A stretch of DNA of 64,000 nucleotides from Pseudomonas anuradhapurensis (GCF_014269225.2 NZ_CP077097.1:4785001-4849000); one strand, 5' to 3'. Shown: positions 40,199 to 49,477, numbered from the stretch's first letter. A program made the numbers and translations. The notes: a model not told the origin generated them from the sequence alone.

Positions 40199-41290
40199 TC
40201 AGTTGCGCAACAGACTGTGGGAACCGGTGCAGAATGCTTGCCAGGCCTGTTCGGGGGCAAGTGCCTGGTGTTGCTGTGCGGCAACTGCGGGGCCATCGAG
40301 CGAGGCGCAGCGCTCGATCGCCTCGGCCCAGGCCTGCTCATCCCCAACCGGCAGGTAACCACCGGTATCTCCCAACTGCTCGCGAAACACTTGCAGGTCG
40401 CTGCATACCAGCGGCACTCCGGCCATGACGCCTTCCTGCACCACCAGCCCGAGGCCTTCGGAGCGCGAAGGTATCAGTAGCCAATCGAATGCCCGATACA
40501 GCTGTTGCAGATCGTCGCGGTGCCCGCACAGATGAACACGGCCGATAAGGCCCAGGGCGTCGATACGGGCCTGTAACACCCGGTGCAAGGGCCCAGCGCC
40601 GACGATCGCCAATTGCAGGCCCGGCTGACGCGCGCTGGCCTTGGCGAACGCTTCGATCAGCATCTCGAAACCTTTGCTGTGCACCAATCGCCCAACGGCC
40701 CCCAGCATCACCCCAGCTGCCGGAGGCAATTGCAGGGCCTGCCTGGCCGCCTCCCGGCTCAACAACGGCGCAGCGAAAGCCTGCGGATCAAGCGCCATGC
40801 GCAGGGTCTGCACCGGCCTGCCAAGGTCACGCTGCAGCGACTCGGCCAGGGTCTGCGAAACCGCCGCGACACTCAGGCGCTCGGCAGGCAGCATGCGCAA
40901 CAGGCGCACATCACTGGCATCCAGGCGCGTCTCGCCGTGGAACAGCACCTTGGCCCGCACCTGCGGCAGCCGCTGCAAGGTCGGCAACAGCAGGCGCGCC
41001 ACCCCTACACCGTCGAGCAGGAGGATGTCCGCCTGCGCCGCCACCAGCGCCTTGTGCAGGCGCATGCGCAGCCATGGACGCAGCAGTCGCCAGAGGTGCC
41101 GCCCTTTCAACGCACGTGACGGCAGGTGCCATTCGCGGGTCGACCCAAGCCCGCAACAAAGCCCACTGCCAAGCAGCAACCAGTTACTGATCCGGGCATC
41201 GGCGCCAGCGTGCAACAGCACCTGTCGATGCACCTTGTGGATGGACATGTACGGCGCTCCGCCGGCCCACATCACATTGACGATGTTCAT
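40199..41290 (-). CDS. Glycosyltransferase, GT4 type (LPS core)
   Basis: 363 residues, GT-B fold. The C-terminal half has the GT1/GT4 signatures GAVGRLVHSKGFEMLIEAFA, LAIVGAGPLHRVLQARI, and SRSEGLGLVVQEGVMAGVPL with the nucleotide-sugar-binding Glu residues. The N-terminus NIVNVMWAGGAPYMSIHKVH is a variant of the usual glycine-rich loop. The start at 41290 follows GAGAGGACTC. Last gene of the seven-gene minus-strand LPS run. The acceptor and sugar cannot be predicted; P. aeruginosa has only WapR between waaL and ssg, so the correspondence is not one to one. Confidence 0.85.
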   Translation of the reverse strand: MNIVNVMWAGGAPYMSIHKVHRQVLLHAGADARISNWLLLGSGLCCGLGSTREWHLPSRALKGRHLWRLLRPWLRMRLHKALVAAQADILLLDGVGVARLLLPTLQRLPQVRAKVLFHGETRLDASDVRLLRMLPAERLSVAAVSQTLAESLQRDLGRPVQTLRMALDPQAFAAPLLSREAARQALQLPPAAGVMLGAVGRLVHSKGFEMLIEAFAKASARQPGLQLAIVGAGPLHRVLQARIDALGLIGRVHLCGHRDDLQQLYRAFDWLLIPSRSEGLGLVVQEGVMAGVPLVCSDLQVFREQLGDTGGYLPVGDEQAWAEAIERCASLDGPAVAAQQHQALAPEQAWQAFCTGSHSLLRN

Positions 41291-41327
41291 GAGTCCTCTC
41301 CCGCTCATGTTAGGTGGGACAGCGACA

Positions 41328-42101
41328 TCATTGAACCAGGAGGCTGATACCTACCCCAATCAAGGCACCCGCAACCAGCGTCAATGCCAGTTTCATCCGA
41401 TCACGTTGACGGCGCCTGGCCTTGCGTTCCACTTCAACGGGCAAGGTCACGTGGTTACCCCATCCGGTGTGCAGCACCGCATCACCTTCCAGGGTCACGG
41501 CAGACAGGTTCAGTTCCGCGTAACGACGGGAAAGGGCCTTCTCCCCGGAATAGGCGGCATACGGCGCGCAGCGCTGGTAATCGCTCAACCGGCGCAAGCC
41601 CGGGTTGAGCGAAAATGCCTGCCATTCGGCCTTGTCGGAGAGCAGCGGGTAGCAGGGTACGCCGCCGATCGACAAGCGCTCGCCCAGACGAATGTAGGGG
41701 CTGTGCACGGCCAGATCGTGGGCATGGCTGCGCAGCCATACTTGCAGGATGTCCGGACGGAGCTCAAGAACGGCGCGGGAATCTTCGACGAAACCCTGGC
41801 GATAGAAATGCCAGTCGTCCTCGCAATGGAAGATATAGGGCGTCCTGACGTGGCTGTAGGCCAGGTCGATAGACGGCAGTTGGCCAAGTTTTGGCTGGTT
41901 CACGAACACCTTGCAGTGCGGTTTCCAGTGCTCCGGCACAGCGCCATGCACGGCTTCGTCACCAGAATCTTCAGTGATGAAGACCTCACGAATCGGCGCG
42001 GTGTTGCAACGGTCGAAACTCTCAAGGGTATCTTTGAGCAGATCGAACCGCCCACAGCTAGTCACGACAAGCGTGACATCACTCTCATTTGAAAAGCGCA
42101 C
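41328..42101 (-). CDS. GT2-like glycosyltransferase with C-terminal membrane helix
   Basis: 257 residues. The N-terminal GT-A-type start is SDVTLVVTSCGRFDLLKDTL, followed by EVFITEDSGDEA and YIFHCEDDWHF, where a DxD-like acidic pair lies. The last 20 residues (LALTLVAGALIGVGISLLVQ) are a membrane anchor after a very basic stretch (VERKARRRQRDR), so the protein is tail-anchored with the domain in the cytosol. The GTG start at 42101 was chosen because GGAGGGAGTCC precedes it; the 31 upstream residues overlap the next gene and have no such site. Sugar specificity unknown. Confidence 0.75.
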   Translation of the reverse strand: MRFSNESDVTLVVTSCGRFDLLKDTLESFDRCNTAPIREVFITEDSGDEAVHGAVPEHWKPHCKVFVNQPKLGQLPSIDLAYSHVRTPYIFHCEDDWHFYRQGFVEDSRAVLELRPDILQVWLRSHAHDLAVHSPYIRLGERLSIGGVPCYPLLSDKAEWQAFSLNPGLRRLSDYQRCAPYAAYSGEKALSRRYAELNLSAVTLEGDAVLHTGWGNHVTLPVEVERKARRRQRDRMKLALTLVAGALIGVGISLLVQ

Positions 42102-42160
42102 CGGACTCCCTCCACGTAGCGACTGTCGATTTTCGCTGTCTAGGACCGAAAAATGTTCGG

Positions 42161-43117
42161 TTAGATCCCCAGCGTCAGGCGCAACCGCTGCCATGCAGAC
42201 AACGGCGGGTGAGGCCTGAGCGCCGGACGCATATGGTCGACGATGCTACGTCCAACTGCGGCGAAACTAAAACGGGAAACCGCCAGATGGCGGCCATTTT
42301 CAGCAATCCGCCGGGCCAGTTCAGGTTCCGCGCGCAAGCGGCGGAGCTTTTCCTGCAAGGTCGGAATGCTGTCATAGAACACCACGTTGTGCATGTCCTG
42401 CAGGCCCAGCGCGCGGTTCTCTTGCTCGCCCTGGTCATATGCCAGCAACACACAGCCACAGGCCATGGCTTCGAAGTTCTTGATCATGTATTCGCCCATG
42501 CCGACGTCGGCACTGACGAAGAAGCGGATGCGGTTGAGCGTGTTGCAGTAGTCCTCACCCGACTTGGTGCGGGTCACCACCAGGTTCTCGACCCGGCCCA
42601 GCTCGTCCAGCAACGCCTTGCGGCCGCTGTAGGCCACGCTGTTGGTGCTGCCGACAAAGGCCAGTTCGATGTCACGCTCACGCCCCTGGTCACTCAGCAA
42701 CTGCTCGTCGTAGCCCTTGGGCACGAACACGGCATCGAAACCTTCCTGGCGCAGGCGCTCGCTGACCATGTAGCCAGAGCTGATCACTCGCGCCCATGGC
42801 AGCTTACGGTAGTGCGCACTGAACTTGCCGGTGTATTTGCACGGGATGTAGTTCTGGTAGGCGTCATGCTCGAGGATGACCAGGTTCGGCACCGTGCGGA
42901 TGAACGCCGCCTGGCGAATCTCCTGCTTGAAACGCAGGAAGAACACGATGCGGTCATAGCGCTCGACCTGCACTTCCCGCTTGAAATAGCGGCGCAGGTT
43001 GCGCTGGTCTTCGCTGGTCAGCCAGCGCAGGTCGCATTCGCAGTTGGCCGCGACGCCATCGTACAGGCGGTCAAGAATCGCCCGCTGTTCCTTCTGCACC
43101 AGAAATAGGACTTTCAT
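42161..43117 (-). CDS. CgeB/Ssg-type glycosyltransferase
   Basis: 318 residues. N-terminus KVLFLVQKEQRAILDRLYDG. The C-terminal part, GEYMIKNFEAMACGCVLLAY followed by LQEKLRRLRAEPELARRIAE, is the glycosyl transferase family 1 (PF13524-like) signature also seen in CgeB. Its position next to the dnpA homologue equals that of ssg (PA5001) in P. aeruginosa, a gene for LPS and cell-surface sugar synthesis, so it may be Ssg. That assignment rests on gene order. The start at 43117 follows CAAGGAAAGCA. Confidence 0.75.
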   Translation of the reverse strand: MKVLFLVQKEQRAILDRLYDGVAANCECDLRWLTSEDQRNLRRYFKREVQVERYDRIVFFLRFKQEIRQAAFIRTVPNLVILEHDAYQNYIPCKYTGKFSAHYRKLPWARVISSGYMVSERLRQEGFDAVFVPKGYDEQLLSDQGRERDIELAFVGSTNSVAYSGRKALLDELGRVENLVVTRTKSGEDYCNTLNRIRFFVSADVGMGEYMIKNFEAMACGCVLLAYDQGEQENRALGLQDMHNVVFYDSIPTLQEKLRRLRAEPELARRIAENGRHLAVSRFSFAAVGRSIVDHMRPALRPHPPLSAWQRLRLTLGI

Positions 43118-43163
43118 TGCTTTCCTTGGGCGCTCTGCGCCATCGCGGTCAACCATGGGGAAG

Positions 43164-44567
43164 CTACAGCTCACGCCGCCAGAACAGTTCATGTCGGCGC
43201 ACGGCCTTGCGGAAGAATTCGTTCTCCCCATAAGGCGATGGCCGCCGCCCGGCCAGCCAGCGTTGCAACAAGCGGCGCACACGGCGCTTGAACGGCGCTG
43301 GCGGCTGCAGGTCGTGCATCATGCCCAAGGCCATGGCCTTGTCACGCTGGGTCGGCAGGTCCAGCACCAGGCTGCAGGGTGCCCAGGCCTGATCAGTGCG
43401 CAACTGCGGTGGCAAGGCAACGCCATCGCCACTGTTGCCCATCGGCCAGCGGTCGTTGTCATGCAGGTGGTTGGCGTAGCAAAGCACGGTTTGCGGCTGC
43501 CAGGCCAGGCCTTGCAAGGCCTCCAGCACTGCCGCCTGGGCGCAGATGTGGTCAGGGTGCGGGTCGAGCTGCGGGTGTGGCATCACCAGCACCTGCGGCC
43601 TGGCCATTTCCAGCACGGCCCGCAGGTCGGCCAGCAGGTTTTGCCAGGTCGGTGCACCATCAGCGTCGGCCGGCAGCGGGAACGGGTTGAACTGGCGGAA
43701 TACACGGACATCGGCGAGCTCGGCCTCACGAGAGGCAACCGGCTGGTCTGGCGCGGCCTGCATGGCAGGCAGTTGCAGGCAGAAATAGCCCAGTTGCACG
43801 CAACGCGACTGCGGCACACCGGCCCAGCGTGGCACGGCGATACTGTCCCAGGCCCGCAGACGGCCCTTCAATCGCGCAGCCTCGGCCTTGGCCAGGCCCA
43901 TCTGCTGGTAGTGCTCAGCCTCGATTTCACCGGCGGTCAGTGTCACCACCCAAGCTTCGTCGGCCTGGCTGTAGAGACCGTAAGCGGCCAGCTCGGCATC
44001 ATCGGCATGCGGCGCGATCACCATGACCCGACGCCGTTGCAGTTCGACCGGCGGGGTTATCCACAGGCGCGGCTGGCCTTGCAACCGGCAATGACGGCCA
44101 CGCAGGCGCAACGAACCGGCTTGCAGGGGCGCGGCCAGGCCGCTCAGGTTGAGAAAGCGCAGGCCATCGACACCGCGCTCGAAAGTTTGCCGGTCGTCCT
44201 GCCCGGTAGCCAGCAGTTCGACCCACGGGTCGAAGAAGCGCCCCAGCCAGGTGCTTTTCACGTGCAATTCGAGGACCAAGGTTTCGTTGCCCTGCAGCGC
44301 GCAATCGGCCTTGAGCAGGCCAGCGTCCAGGCTGGCGGCAACCGCCCGGGCCTGATCGCCGAAGTCGTAGGCGTAATCCTCGCCAGGCGCATAGAACAGA
44401 TGGTCGGCAAACCAGGCTTCATGACCCGCCCACAACAGCGGCAACAGCAGCAGCGGTAGCCACCACCAGGTGAACGCGCCCAGCGCAACCAGCGCGACCA
44501 GGCCCACCAGCAAGCCCAGGCGCTTGTTGCGCCGATGGCGCTTGAGCAACTGCTGCTTGCGGCTCAC
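43164..44567 (-). CDS. dnpA: PIG-L family de-N-acetylase (DnpA type)
   Basis: 467 residues. Two adjacent hydrophobic segments near residues 19-50 (LGLLVGLVALVALGAFTWWW, then LPLLLLPLLWAG) anchor the protein in the membrane. A C-terminal PIG-L/LmbE zinc hydrolase domain has VIAPHADDAELAAYG and HPQLDPHPDHICAQAAVLEA. P. aeruginosa PA5002 (DnpA), at the same locus, affects fluoroquinolone tolerance; an LPS sugar deacetylase role is inferred. The GTG start at 44567 overlaps the Mig-14 stop (GTGA). The enzyme's substrate in this cluster is not known. Confidence 0.85.
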   Translation of the reverse strand: MSRKQQLLKRHRRNKRLGLLVGLVALVALGAFTWWWLPLLLLPLLWAGHEAWFADHLFYAPGEDYAYDFGDQARAVAASLDAGLLKADCALQGNETLVLELHVKSTWLGRFFDPWVELLATGQDDRQTFERGVDGLRFLNLSGLAAPLQAGSLRLRGRHCRLQGQPRLWITPPVELQRRRVMVIAPHADDAELAAYGLYSQADEAWVVTLTAGEIEAEHYQQMGLAKAEAARLKGRLRAWDSIAVPRWAGVPQSRCVQLGYFCLQLPAMQAAPDQPVASREAELADVRVFRQFNPFPLPADADGAPTWQNLLADLRAVLEMARPQVLVMPHPQLDPHPDHICAQAAVLEALQGLAWQPQTVLCYANHLHDNDRWPMGNSGDGVALPPQLRTDQAWAPCSLVLDLPTQRDKAMALGMMHDLQPPAPFKRRVRRLLQRWLAGRRPSPYGENEFFRKAVRRHELFWRREL

Positions 44568-45460
44568 GCCTGATACACCGGCACTGGGTTGCACCAGCGG
44601 TCCTTGTATTCGCGATCGGCACGGCCGAACGAGAACCGCAGCGGCTTGTTGCGCGCACGGGCGTCCTCCCAGGCGGCCTGGGTATTGAGGAAGCTCAGTA
44701 CGCTGCCAGGGCTGAAGGCCTTGGTTTCCGGGTCGACGCCACCATTGATGTACTCCACGCTGAGCCACTCCGGCGCTTCGACACGGTATACCAGCTGGAT
44801 CGCAATCGGCTTGCCGTCCAGCAGCAGCACCGCGCCGATCAGCAGCTCGTGCAGGCGTTCCAGTACGTCAGCCATGCGCTCGGCACCGGTGGCCGGGAAG
44901 CCCCAGCGGCGCTGGAACAGCTCGCAGTACATGCTGGCAATTTCCTGCGCGGTGAAGTCGCTGATCGGGCGCACCACGCCGCCCGCCTCCTCCAGCAGGC
45001 GCAGCTCGCGGCGCTGGTTGTAGCGGAACTTCTTCGACAGGTCTTCCGGGGCGCGAGCCATGGCCAGCTGTTCCTTCTGCACCTTCAGGCCACTGAAACG
45101 ACCCTGGTTCAGTTCGGACAGGTAGCGCGCCGCATGGCGCAACGGCGCCGCGGCATCGGCCGCCGCCGGCAGGATGATCTCGGCATTGCCCAGGTCGAAC
45201 AGGGCTTTCTTGCCGGCACGCTTGAGCACCTCCTTGGACAGCGCCAGGTGGCGCCCCCAGGTCGGGATGGCAGCCCTCAGCTCGCCGGCCTGGTACCAGC
45301 CGAGATAACGCACCGGGATCTGCGCTAGGTCGGCCAACTGTTCGACGACCCGCGGATGGGTGGCGACACTGCCGCCAAAGCGCGCCCATGCCTCGGCGTA
45401 GGCCGTGGCGTCGATGGCTTGCCAACCGCGCTCGCGGAAAGCCTGGATACGGTTGAGCAT
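44564..45460 (-). CDS. mig-14: Mig-14 family protein (FemAB/GNAT-like)
   Basis: 298 residues, soluble with no signal. The C-terminal region carries the GNAT/FemX-like stretch GKPIAIQLVYRVEAPEWLSV followed by EYINGGVDPE and the terminal FSFGRADREYKDRWCNP. The middle (SKKFRYNQRRELRLLEEAGG) matches the FemAB-type basic helix. In Salmonella and P. aeruginosa, Mig-14 contributes to resistance to antimicrobial peptides; the activity is not established. It shares the ATGA/TGATG junctions of a tightly packed operon with wapH and dnpA. Confidence 0.82.
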   Translation of the reverse strand: MLNRIQAFRERGWQAIDATAYAEAWARFGGSVATHPRVVEQLADLAQIPVRYLGWYQAGELRAAIPTWGRHLALSKEVLKRAGKKALFDLGNAEIILPAAADAAAPLRHAARYLSELNQGRFSGLKVQKEQLAMARAPEDLSKKFRYNQRRELRLLEEAGGVVRPISDFTAQEIASMYCELFQRRWGFPATGAERMADVLERLHELLIGAVLLLDGKPIAIQLVYRVEAPEWLSVEYINGGVDPETKAFSPGSVLSFLNTQAAWEDARARNKPLRFSFGRADREYKDRWCNPVPVYQA

Positions 45461-46590
45461 CAGGCCTTCCCTACCAGTGAGCGGACCTGTGGCAGTTGCC
45501 AGAAGGCCTCGCGCACCGCCTGGTCGGAGAAACGCTCACGCAGGCGCTGCAGCATGTGTTCGGCACAGGCCTGGCGCTGCGCCACATCGAGCACGGCCAG
45601 GTGCTTGAGGCCTTGGGCCAGCTGCCCGGCATCGCCGAGCGGGAACAGCACGCCAACCCCTTCGACCACTTCGCGCGCACCGCCACAGGCCGTGGCCAGC
45701 ACTGGAACACCGGCAACCATGGCCTCGAGCAGGACCATGCCGAACGGCTCATGGTCGGAACTGAGGGCGAACACGTCGAACGCCTGGAAATAACGGCGCG
45801 CGTCCGGCACCTGGCCAAGGAAATCGACCTGCCCGGCAATGCCCAGCTCGGCGGCCAGCGCCTTGAGCCTGGCCTCCAGGCGGCCCTTGCCGAGGATCGC
45901 CAGGCGTGCGCCAGTCGGCAGCCCCGGCAGCGCTTCGGCAAAGCCACGCAACAGGGTGGCCTGGTCCTTGTCCGGGTGCAGGCGCCCGACATTGCCGACA
46001 ATCCACGCCTGCGCATCCAGGCCCAGGGCCTGGCGAGCCTCGGCGCGCGGCGCCAGGGCCGCTTGCAGGGCGTCGATATCGATGCGGTTGTACAAGGTCT
46101 GGATACGCTCTGCCGGCCACTGCGGCAGACAGCGGCGCATGTCATCACGCACGGCGTCCGACACCCCGAGCAGGCTCAAGCGCTTGCTGAACAGGTTGGC
46201 GAACAGCCGGCGGCCCTTGCGCTGATAGTCGCCGAAGGCATGGTGCACGCCAATCACCGGCAGGCTGGTACCGAGCAGCGCCACATAGATCGGCTTGAAA
46301 CGATGGGCAATGCAGAAGGCGAAGTTGCGCTCGGCCGCTATCCGCCGCAACGCGCGGATAGCGCCGAGCTTCAGGCCACGCACGGCCTTGGAGCTGAACT
46401 CGAGGAACAGTACCTCGTCCGACGCACAGCCGGCCGCCACTTGCGGGTCGGCAGCACCGGTGAGGAACACCGTGGTCACCTGGTAGCCATGCCCCTGGAA
46501 CAGGCTGGCGTATTGACGGGCACAGTCCAGGAACGGCCCGTCATAGCCATGGCAGAATTGCAGGATGCGCGGTTCAGAGCGGCTGGTCAT
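45460..46590 (-). CDS. wapH: Glycosyltransferase of the WapH type (LPS outer core)
   Basis: 376 residues, GT-B/GT4 family. Signatures: ILQFCHGYDGPFLDCARQYA, VIGVHHAFGDYQRKGRRLFA, IVGNVGRLHPDKDQATLLRG, LAILGKGRLEARLKALAAEL and SDHEPFGMVLLEAMVAGVPV. The position between mig-14 and the carbamoyltransferase corresponds to wapH (PA5004). It overlaps the carbamoyltransferase 3' end by 17 bases. The ATG at 46590 and the GTG at 46602 are both possible starts. The symbol rests on gene order. Confidence 0.8.
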   Translation of the reverse strand: MTSRSEPRILQFCHGYDGPFLDCARQYASLFQGHGYQVTTVFLTGAADPQVAAGCASDEVLFLEFSSKAVRGLKLGAIRALRRIAAERNFAFCIAHRFKPIYVALLGTSLPVIGVHHAFGDYQRKGRRLFANLFSKRLSLLGVSDAVRDDMRRCLPQWPAERIQTLYNRIDIDALQAALAPRAEARQALGLDAQAWIVGNVGRLHPDKDQATLLRGFAEALPGLPTGARLAILGKGRLEARLKALAAELGIAGQVDFLGQVPDARRYFQAFDVFALSSDHEPFGMVLLEAMVAGVPVLATACGGAREVVEGVGVLFPLGDAGQLAQGLKHLAVLDVAQRQACAEHMLQRLRERFSDQAVREAFWQLPQVRSLVGKA

Positions 46591-48331
46591 ACGCGGCCGC
46601 ACCGTCCTTCACAACCAGGATGTCTTCCATGATCAGGTACTGCAGGTCCGAGCCGAAGAACATGTTCAAGGCGTCGGTCGGCGAGCAGATCATCGGTTCA
46701 CCACGGCGGTTCAGCGAGGTGTTGAGCGACACGCCGTTGCCAGTGAGGTCTTCCAACGCCTTCATCATGTCATAGTAGCGCGGGTTGTATTCGCGCTTGA
46801 GCACCTGGGCCCGCGACGTGCCATCCTCGTGAACGACTTCCGGTACGCGGGTCTTCCACTCTTCAGCCACTTCGAAGGTGAAGGTCATGAATGGTGCCGG
46901 GTGGTCGACCTTGATCATCTGCGGGGCGACGGTGTCGAGCATCGACGGGCAGAAAGGTCTCCAGCGCTCGCGGAACTTGATCTGCTCGTTGATGCGGTCG
47001 GCCACGCCCGGCACGCTCGGGCAACCGATGATCGAACGGCCACCCAGGGCACGCGGACCGAACTCCATACGGCCCTGGAACCAGGCTACCGGGTTGCCAT
47101 CGACCATGATCCGGGCGATGCGCTGCGGCATGTCGTCGAGCTTGCGCCACTTCGGCGCGTTCGGATGACGGGCACAGGCGGCGATCACGTCTTCGTTGGA
47201 GTACGACGGGCCGAGGTAGACGTGTTCCATCTTCTCGACCGGCACGCCACGGGCGTGGGAAACGTAGGCGGCAGCGCCCACGGCAGTACCGGCGTCACCA
47301 GAGGCCGGCTGCACGAACAGTTCCTTCACATCGGAACGGGCGATGATCTTCTGGTTGAGCTTGACGTTCAGCGCGCAGCCGCCAGCGAAGGCCAGCTTGC
47401 CGGTTTCCCGCAGGGTGTCGCCCAGGTAATGGTCGATCATCTGCAGGGCGATTTTCTCGAACAGCGCCTGCATGCTGGCCGCGTAATGGATGTAGGGCTC
47501 GTCGGCGATGTCGCCTTCGCGCTTGGGGCCCAGCCATTCGATCAGCTTCGGCGAGAAGTAGAAGCCCTTGCCCTTCTCTTTATAGCGGCGCAGGCCGATC
47601 ACGTTGGCGTACTCGGTGTTGATCACCAGTTCGCCGTTTTCGAAGCTGGCCAGGCGCGAGAAGTCGTACTTGCTGGCATCGCCATACGGCGCCATGCCCA
47701 TGACCTTGAACTCGCCGTCGAGCATCTCGAAGCCGAGGAACTCGGTGATTGCCCCGTACAGGCCACCCAGCGAATCCGGATCGAAGAATTCCTTGATCTT
47801 GTGGATCTTGCCGTTTTCGCCGTAGCCAAAGAAGGTGGTGGCGTACTCGCCTTTACCGTCGATGCCGAGGATCGCGGTCTTTTCCTTGAAGCCCGAGCAG
47901 TGGTAGGCGCTGGAGGCGTGGGCCAGGTGGTGCTCGACCGGCTCGATCTTGACCTTTTTCGGGTCGAAGCCCAGCTGCTCCAGGCACCAGACGATCTTCT
48001 TGCGGTAGCGCTTGTAGCGGCGGTTGCCCATCAGGATGGCGTCGAGGGCCCGGTCCGGGGCGTACCAGTAACGCTTGGCGTAGTGCCAGCGTGCCTTGCC
48101 GAACAGGCTGATCGGGGCAAACGGGATGGCTACCACGTCGACATCGGATGGCTTGATGCCGGCCTGCTCCAGGCAGAACTTCGCCGACTCGTAGGGCATG
48201 CGGTTCTTCGCATGCTTGTCACGCACGAAGCGCTCTTCTTCGGCGGCGGCAACCAGCTTGCCGTCAATGTACAGGGCCGCGGAAGGGTCATGGCTAAGGG
48301 CGCCGGACAGGCCAAGAATCGTCAATGCCAA
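46574..48331 (-). CDS. wapO: Carbamoyltransferase of the NodU/CmcH family (WapO type)
   Basis: 585 residues. The N-terminal Kae1/ASKHA domain has TILGLSGALSHDPSAALYID and metal-site VEHHLAHASSAYHCSGF. A C-terminal YrdC-like region follows, with MEFGPRALGGRSIIGCP and RPFCPSML. The central GGCALNVKLN segment is diagnostic. It uses carbamoyl phosphate to O-carbamoylate a sugar; WapO carbamoylates the second heptose of P. aeruginosa core LPS. It is the first gene of the seven-gene minus-strand run. A perfect TATAAT lies about 70 bases upstream (48401-48406, minus strand). Confidence 0.85.
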   Translation of the reverse strand: MALTILGLSGALSHDPSAALYIDGKLVAAAEEERFVRDKHAKNRMPYESAKFCLEQAGIKPSDVDVVAIPFAPISLFGKARWHYAKRYWYAPDRALDAILMGNRRYKRYRKKIVWCLEQLGFDPKKVKIEPVEHHLAHASSAYHCSGFKEKTAILGIDGKGEYATTFFGYGENGKIHKIKEFFDPDSLGGLYGAITEFLGFEMLDGEFKVMGMAPYGDASKYDFSRLASFENGELVINTEYANVIGLRRYKEKGKGFYFSPKLIEWLGPKREGDIADEPYIHYAASMQALFEKIALQMIDHYLGDTLRETGKLAFAGGCALNVKLNQKIIARSDVKELFVQPASGDAGTAVGAAAYVSHARGVPVEKMEHVYLGPSYSNEDVIAACARHPNAPKWRKLDDMPQRIARIMVDGNPVAWFQGRMEFGPRALGGRSIIGCPSVPGVADRINEQIKFRERWRPFCPSMLDTVAPQMIKVDHPAPFMTFTFEVAEEWKTRVPEVVHEDGTSRAQVLKREYNPRYYDMMKALEDLTGNGVSLNTSLNRRGEPMICSPTDALNMFFGSDLQYLIMEDILVVKDGAAAYDQPL

Positions 48332-48400
48332 GGGATCAGCCTCTTCATTCGGTAGAAATGCGCCAGCGGCCCATTGGGCGGGTGGCGGCTAAAGGGCGGG

Positions 48401-48406
48401 ATTATA
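48401..48406 (-). promoter_or_regulatory. Possible -10 element of the LPS outer-core run
   Basis: TATAAT on the minus strand in an otherwise GC-rich gap, 70 bases before the wapO start. No convincing -35 hexamer is found at 16-18 bases, so this is only a candidate. Confidence 0.35.
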
Positions 48407-48433
48407 ACGCAAACATCACGAACTGCGCGGTCG

Positions 48434-48552
48434 TTGTAGGAGCGGCCTTGTGTCGCGAATGGGCCGTAAAGCGGCCCCAGGTTTTCAGCTTCGCAGCAAA
48501 AACTGCCAGGGCCGCTTTGCGGCCCATCGCGACACGAGGCCGCGCCTACAGG
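48434..48552. repeat. Long inverted repeat (TGTAGGAGCGGCC family)
   Basis: Left arm TTGTAGGAGCGGCCTTGTGT / CGCGAATGGGCCGTAAAGCG; right arm GGGCCGCTTTGCGGCCCATC / GCGACACGAGGCCGCGCCTA. It lies 14 bases beyond the rlmJ stop and upstream of wapO, so any leader transcript of the LPS run that starts at the rlmJ side would pass through it. Confidence 0.9.
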
Positions 48553-48566
48553 GATCGCGGTGCAGC

Positions 48567-49403
48567 CTACTCGGCGATCAGCCAGTCCATGCGGAAGCTG
48601 CCGGCGGTCTGCGCCAGCTCCTTGGCCAGCCATGGCAGCAGCTCGCGCAGTTCTTCCTCCAGGCCCCACGGCGGGTTGGCGATGGCCAGGCCGGAACCAT
48701 TGAGGCCCTGCGGGCTGTCCTGGTGGTGCACGTACAGCTCGACCCGTAGCAGTTTCGGTGCGCCGGTGCTGGTCAGGTCCTGGTAGAAACGGGTCAGCGA
48801 GCGCTGGTCCTTGATCGGATACCAAATGGCCGCGACCGTCTGGCGCATGCGGCTGATCGCTTCTTTCATCGCCGTGGTGCAGCGCTTCAGCTCATCAGCC
48901 TGTTCGAACGGCGGGTCGACCAGCATGATCGCGCGCTTTTCCTGCACCGGCAGCAGGGCGCGCGGCACATGCCAACCTTCGCCCAGGTGCACGACCACGC
49001 GCGGGTCCTTCTTCATGTTGTCCTTGAGCAGCGGCCCGTCCTCAGGGTGCTTCTCGTTGAGCAGGGCGCGGTCCTGCTGGCGCATCAGGCGGCGGGCCAG
49101 CTCGGGCGAACCAGGGTAATAGCGCAGCTCGCCATCAGCATTCAGGCGCTTGATGATGCGCAGGTAGTCAGCAGCCATGGCCGGCAGGTCATCGCGATTC
49201 CACAGGCGGGCCACCCCTTCCAGGTATTCACCGGTGCGGGTTGCCTGGTCACCTTGCAGGTCGTACAAGCCGAGCCCTGCGTGGGTATCGATGTAGGCGA
49301 ACGGCTGCTCCTTGCGCGACATCAGGGCGATGAGGCGGGTCAGCACGATGTGCTTGAGGACGTCGGCGTGGTTGCCGGCGTGGAAGGCGTGACGATAATT
49401 CAT
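48567..49403 (-). CDS. rlmJ: 23S rRNA (adenine(2030)-N6)-methyltransferase RlmJ
   Basis: 278 residues, SAM-dependent. The start MNYRHAFHAGNHADVLKHIV and IDTHAGLGLYDLQG are family hallmarks; the catalytic motif is VDPPFE (IMLVDPPFEQADEL), with a second AIANPPWGLEEEL near the C-terminus. It methylates A2030 of 23S rRNA. A monocistronic gene between LPS and proline genes, with repeats at both ends. Confidence 0.95.
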   Translation of the reverse strand: MNYRHAFHAGNHADVLKHIVLTRLIALMSRKEQPFAYIDTHAGLGLYDLQGDQATRTGEYLEGVARLWNRDDLPAMAADYLRIIKRLNADGELRYYPGSPELARRLMRQQDRALLNEKHPEDGPLLKDNMKKDPRVVVHLGEGWHVPRALLPVQEKRAIMLVDPPFEQADELKRCTTAMKEAISRMRQTVAAIWYPIKDQRSLTRFYQDLTSTGAPKLLRVELYVHHQDSPQGLNGSGLAIANPPWGLEEELRELLPWLAKELAQTAGSFRMDWLIAE

Positions 49404-49477
49404 GGCAACTCCTGCGGGGGTGGCAAGTTTACCTTGCCTTGCAGGCGGAGTCAGGCCTGACTGTCGATCGGCGGGGG

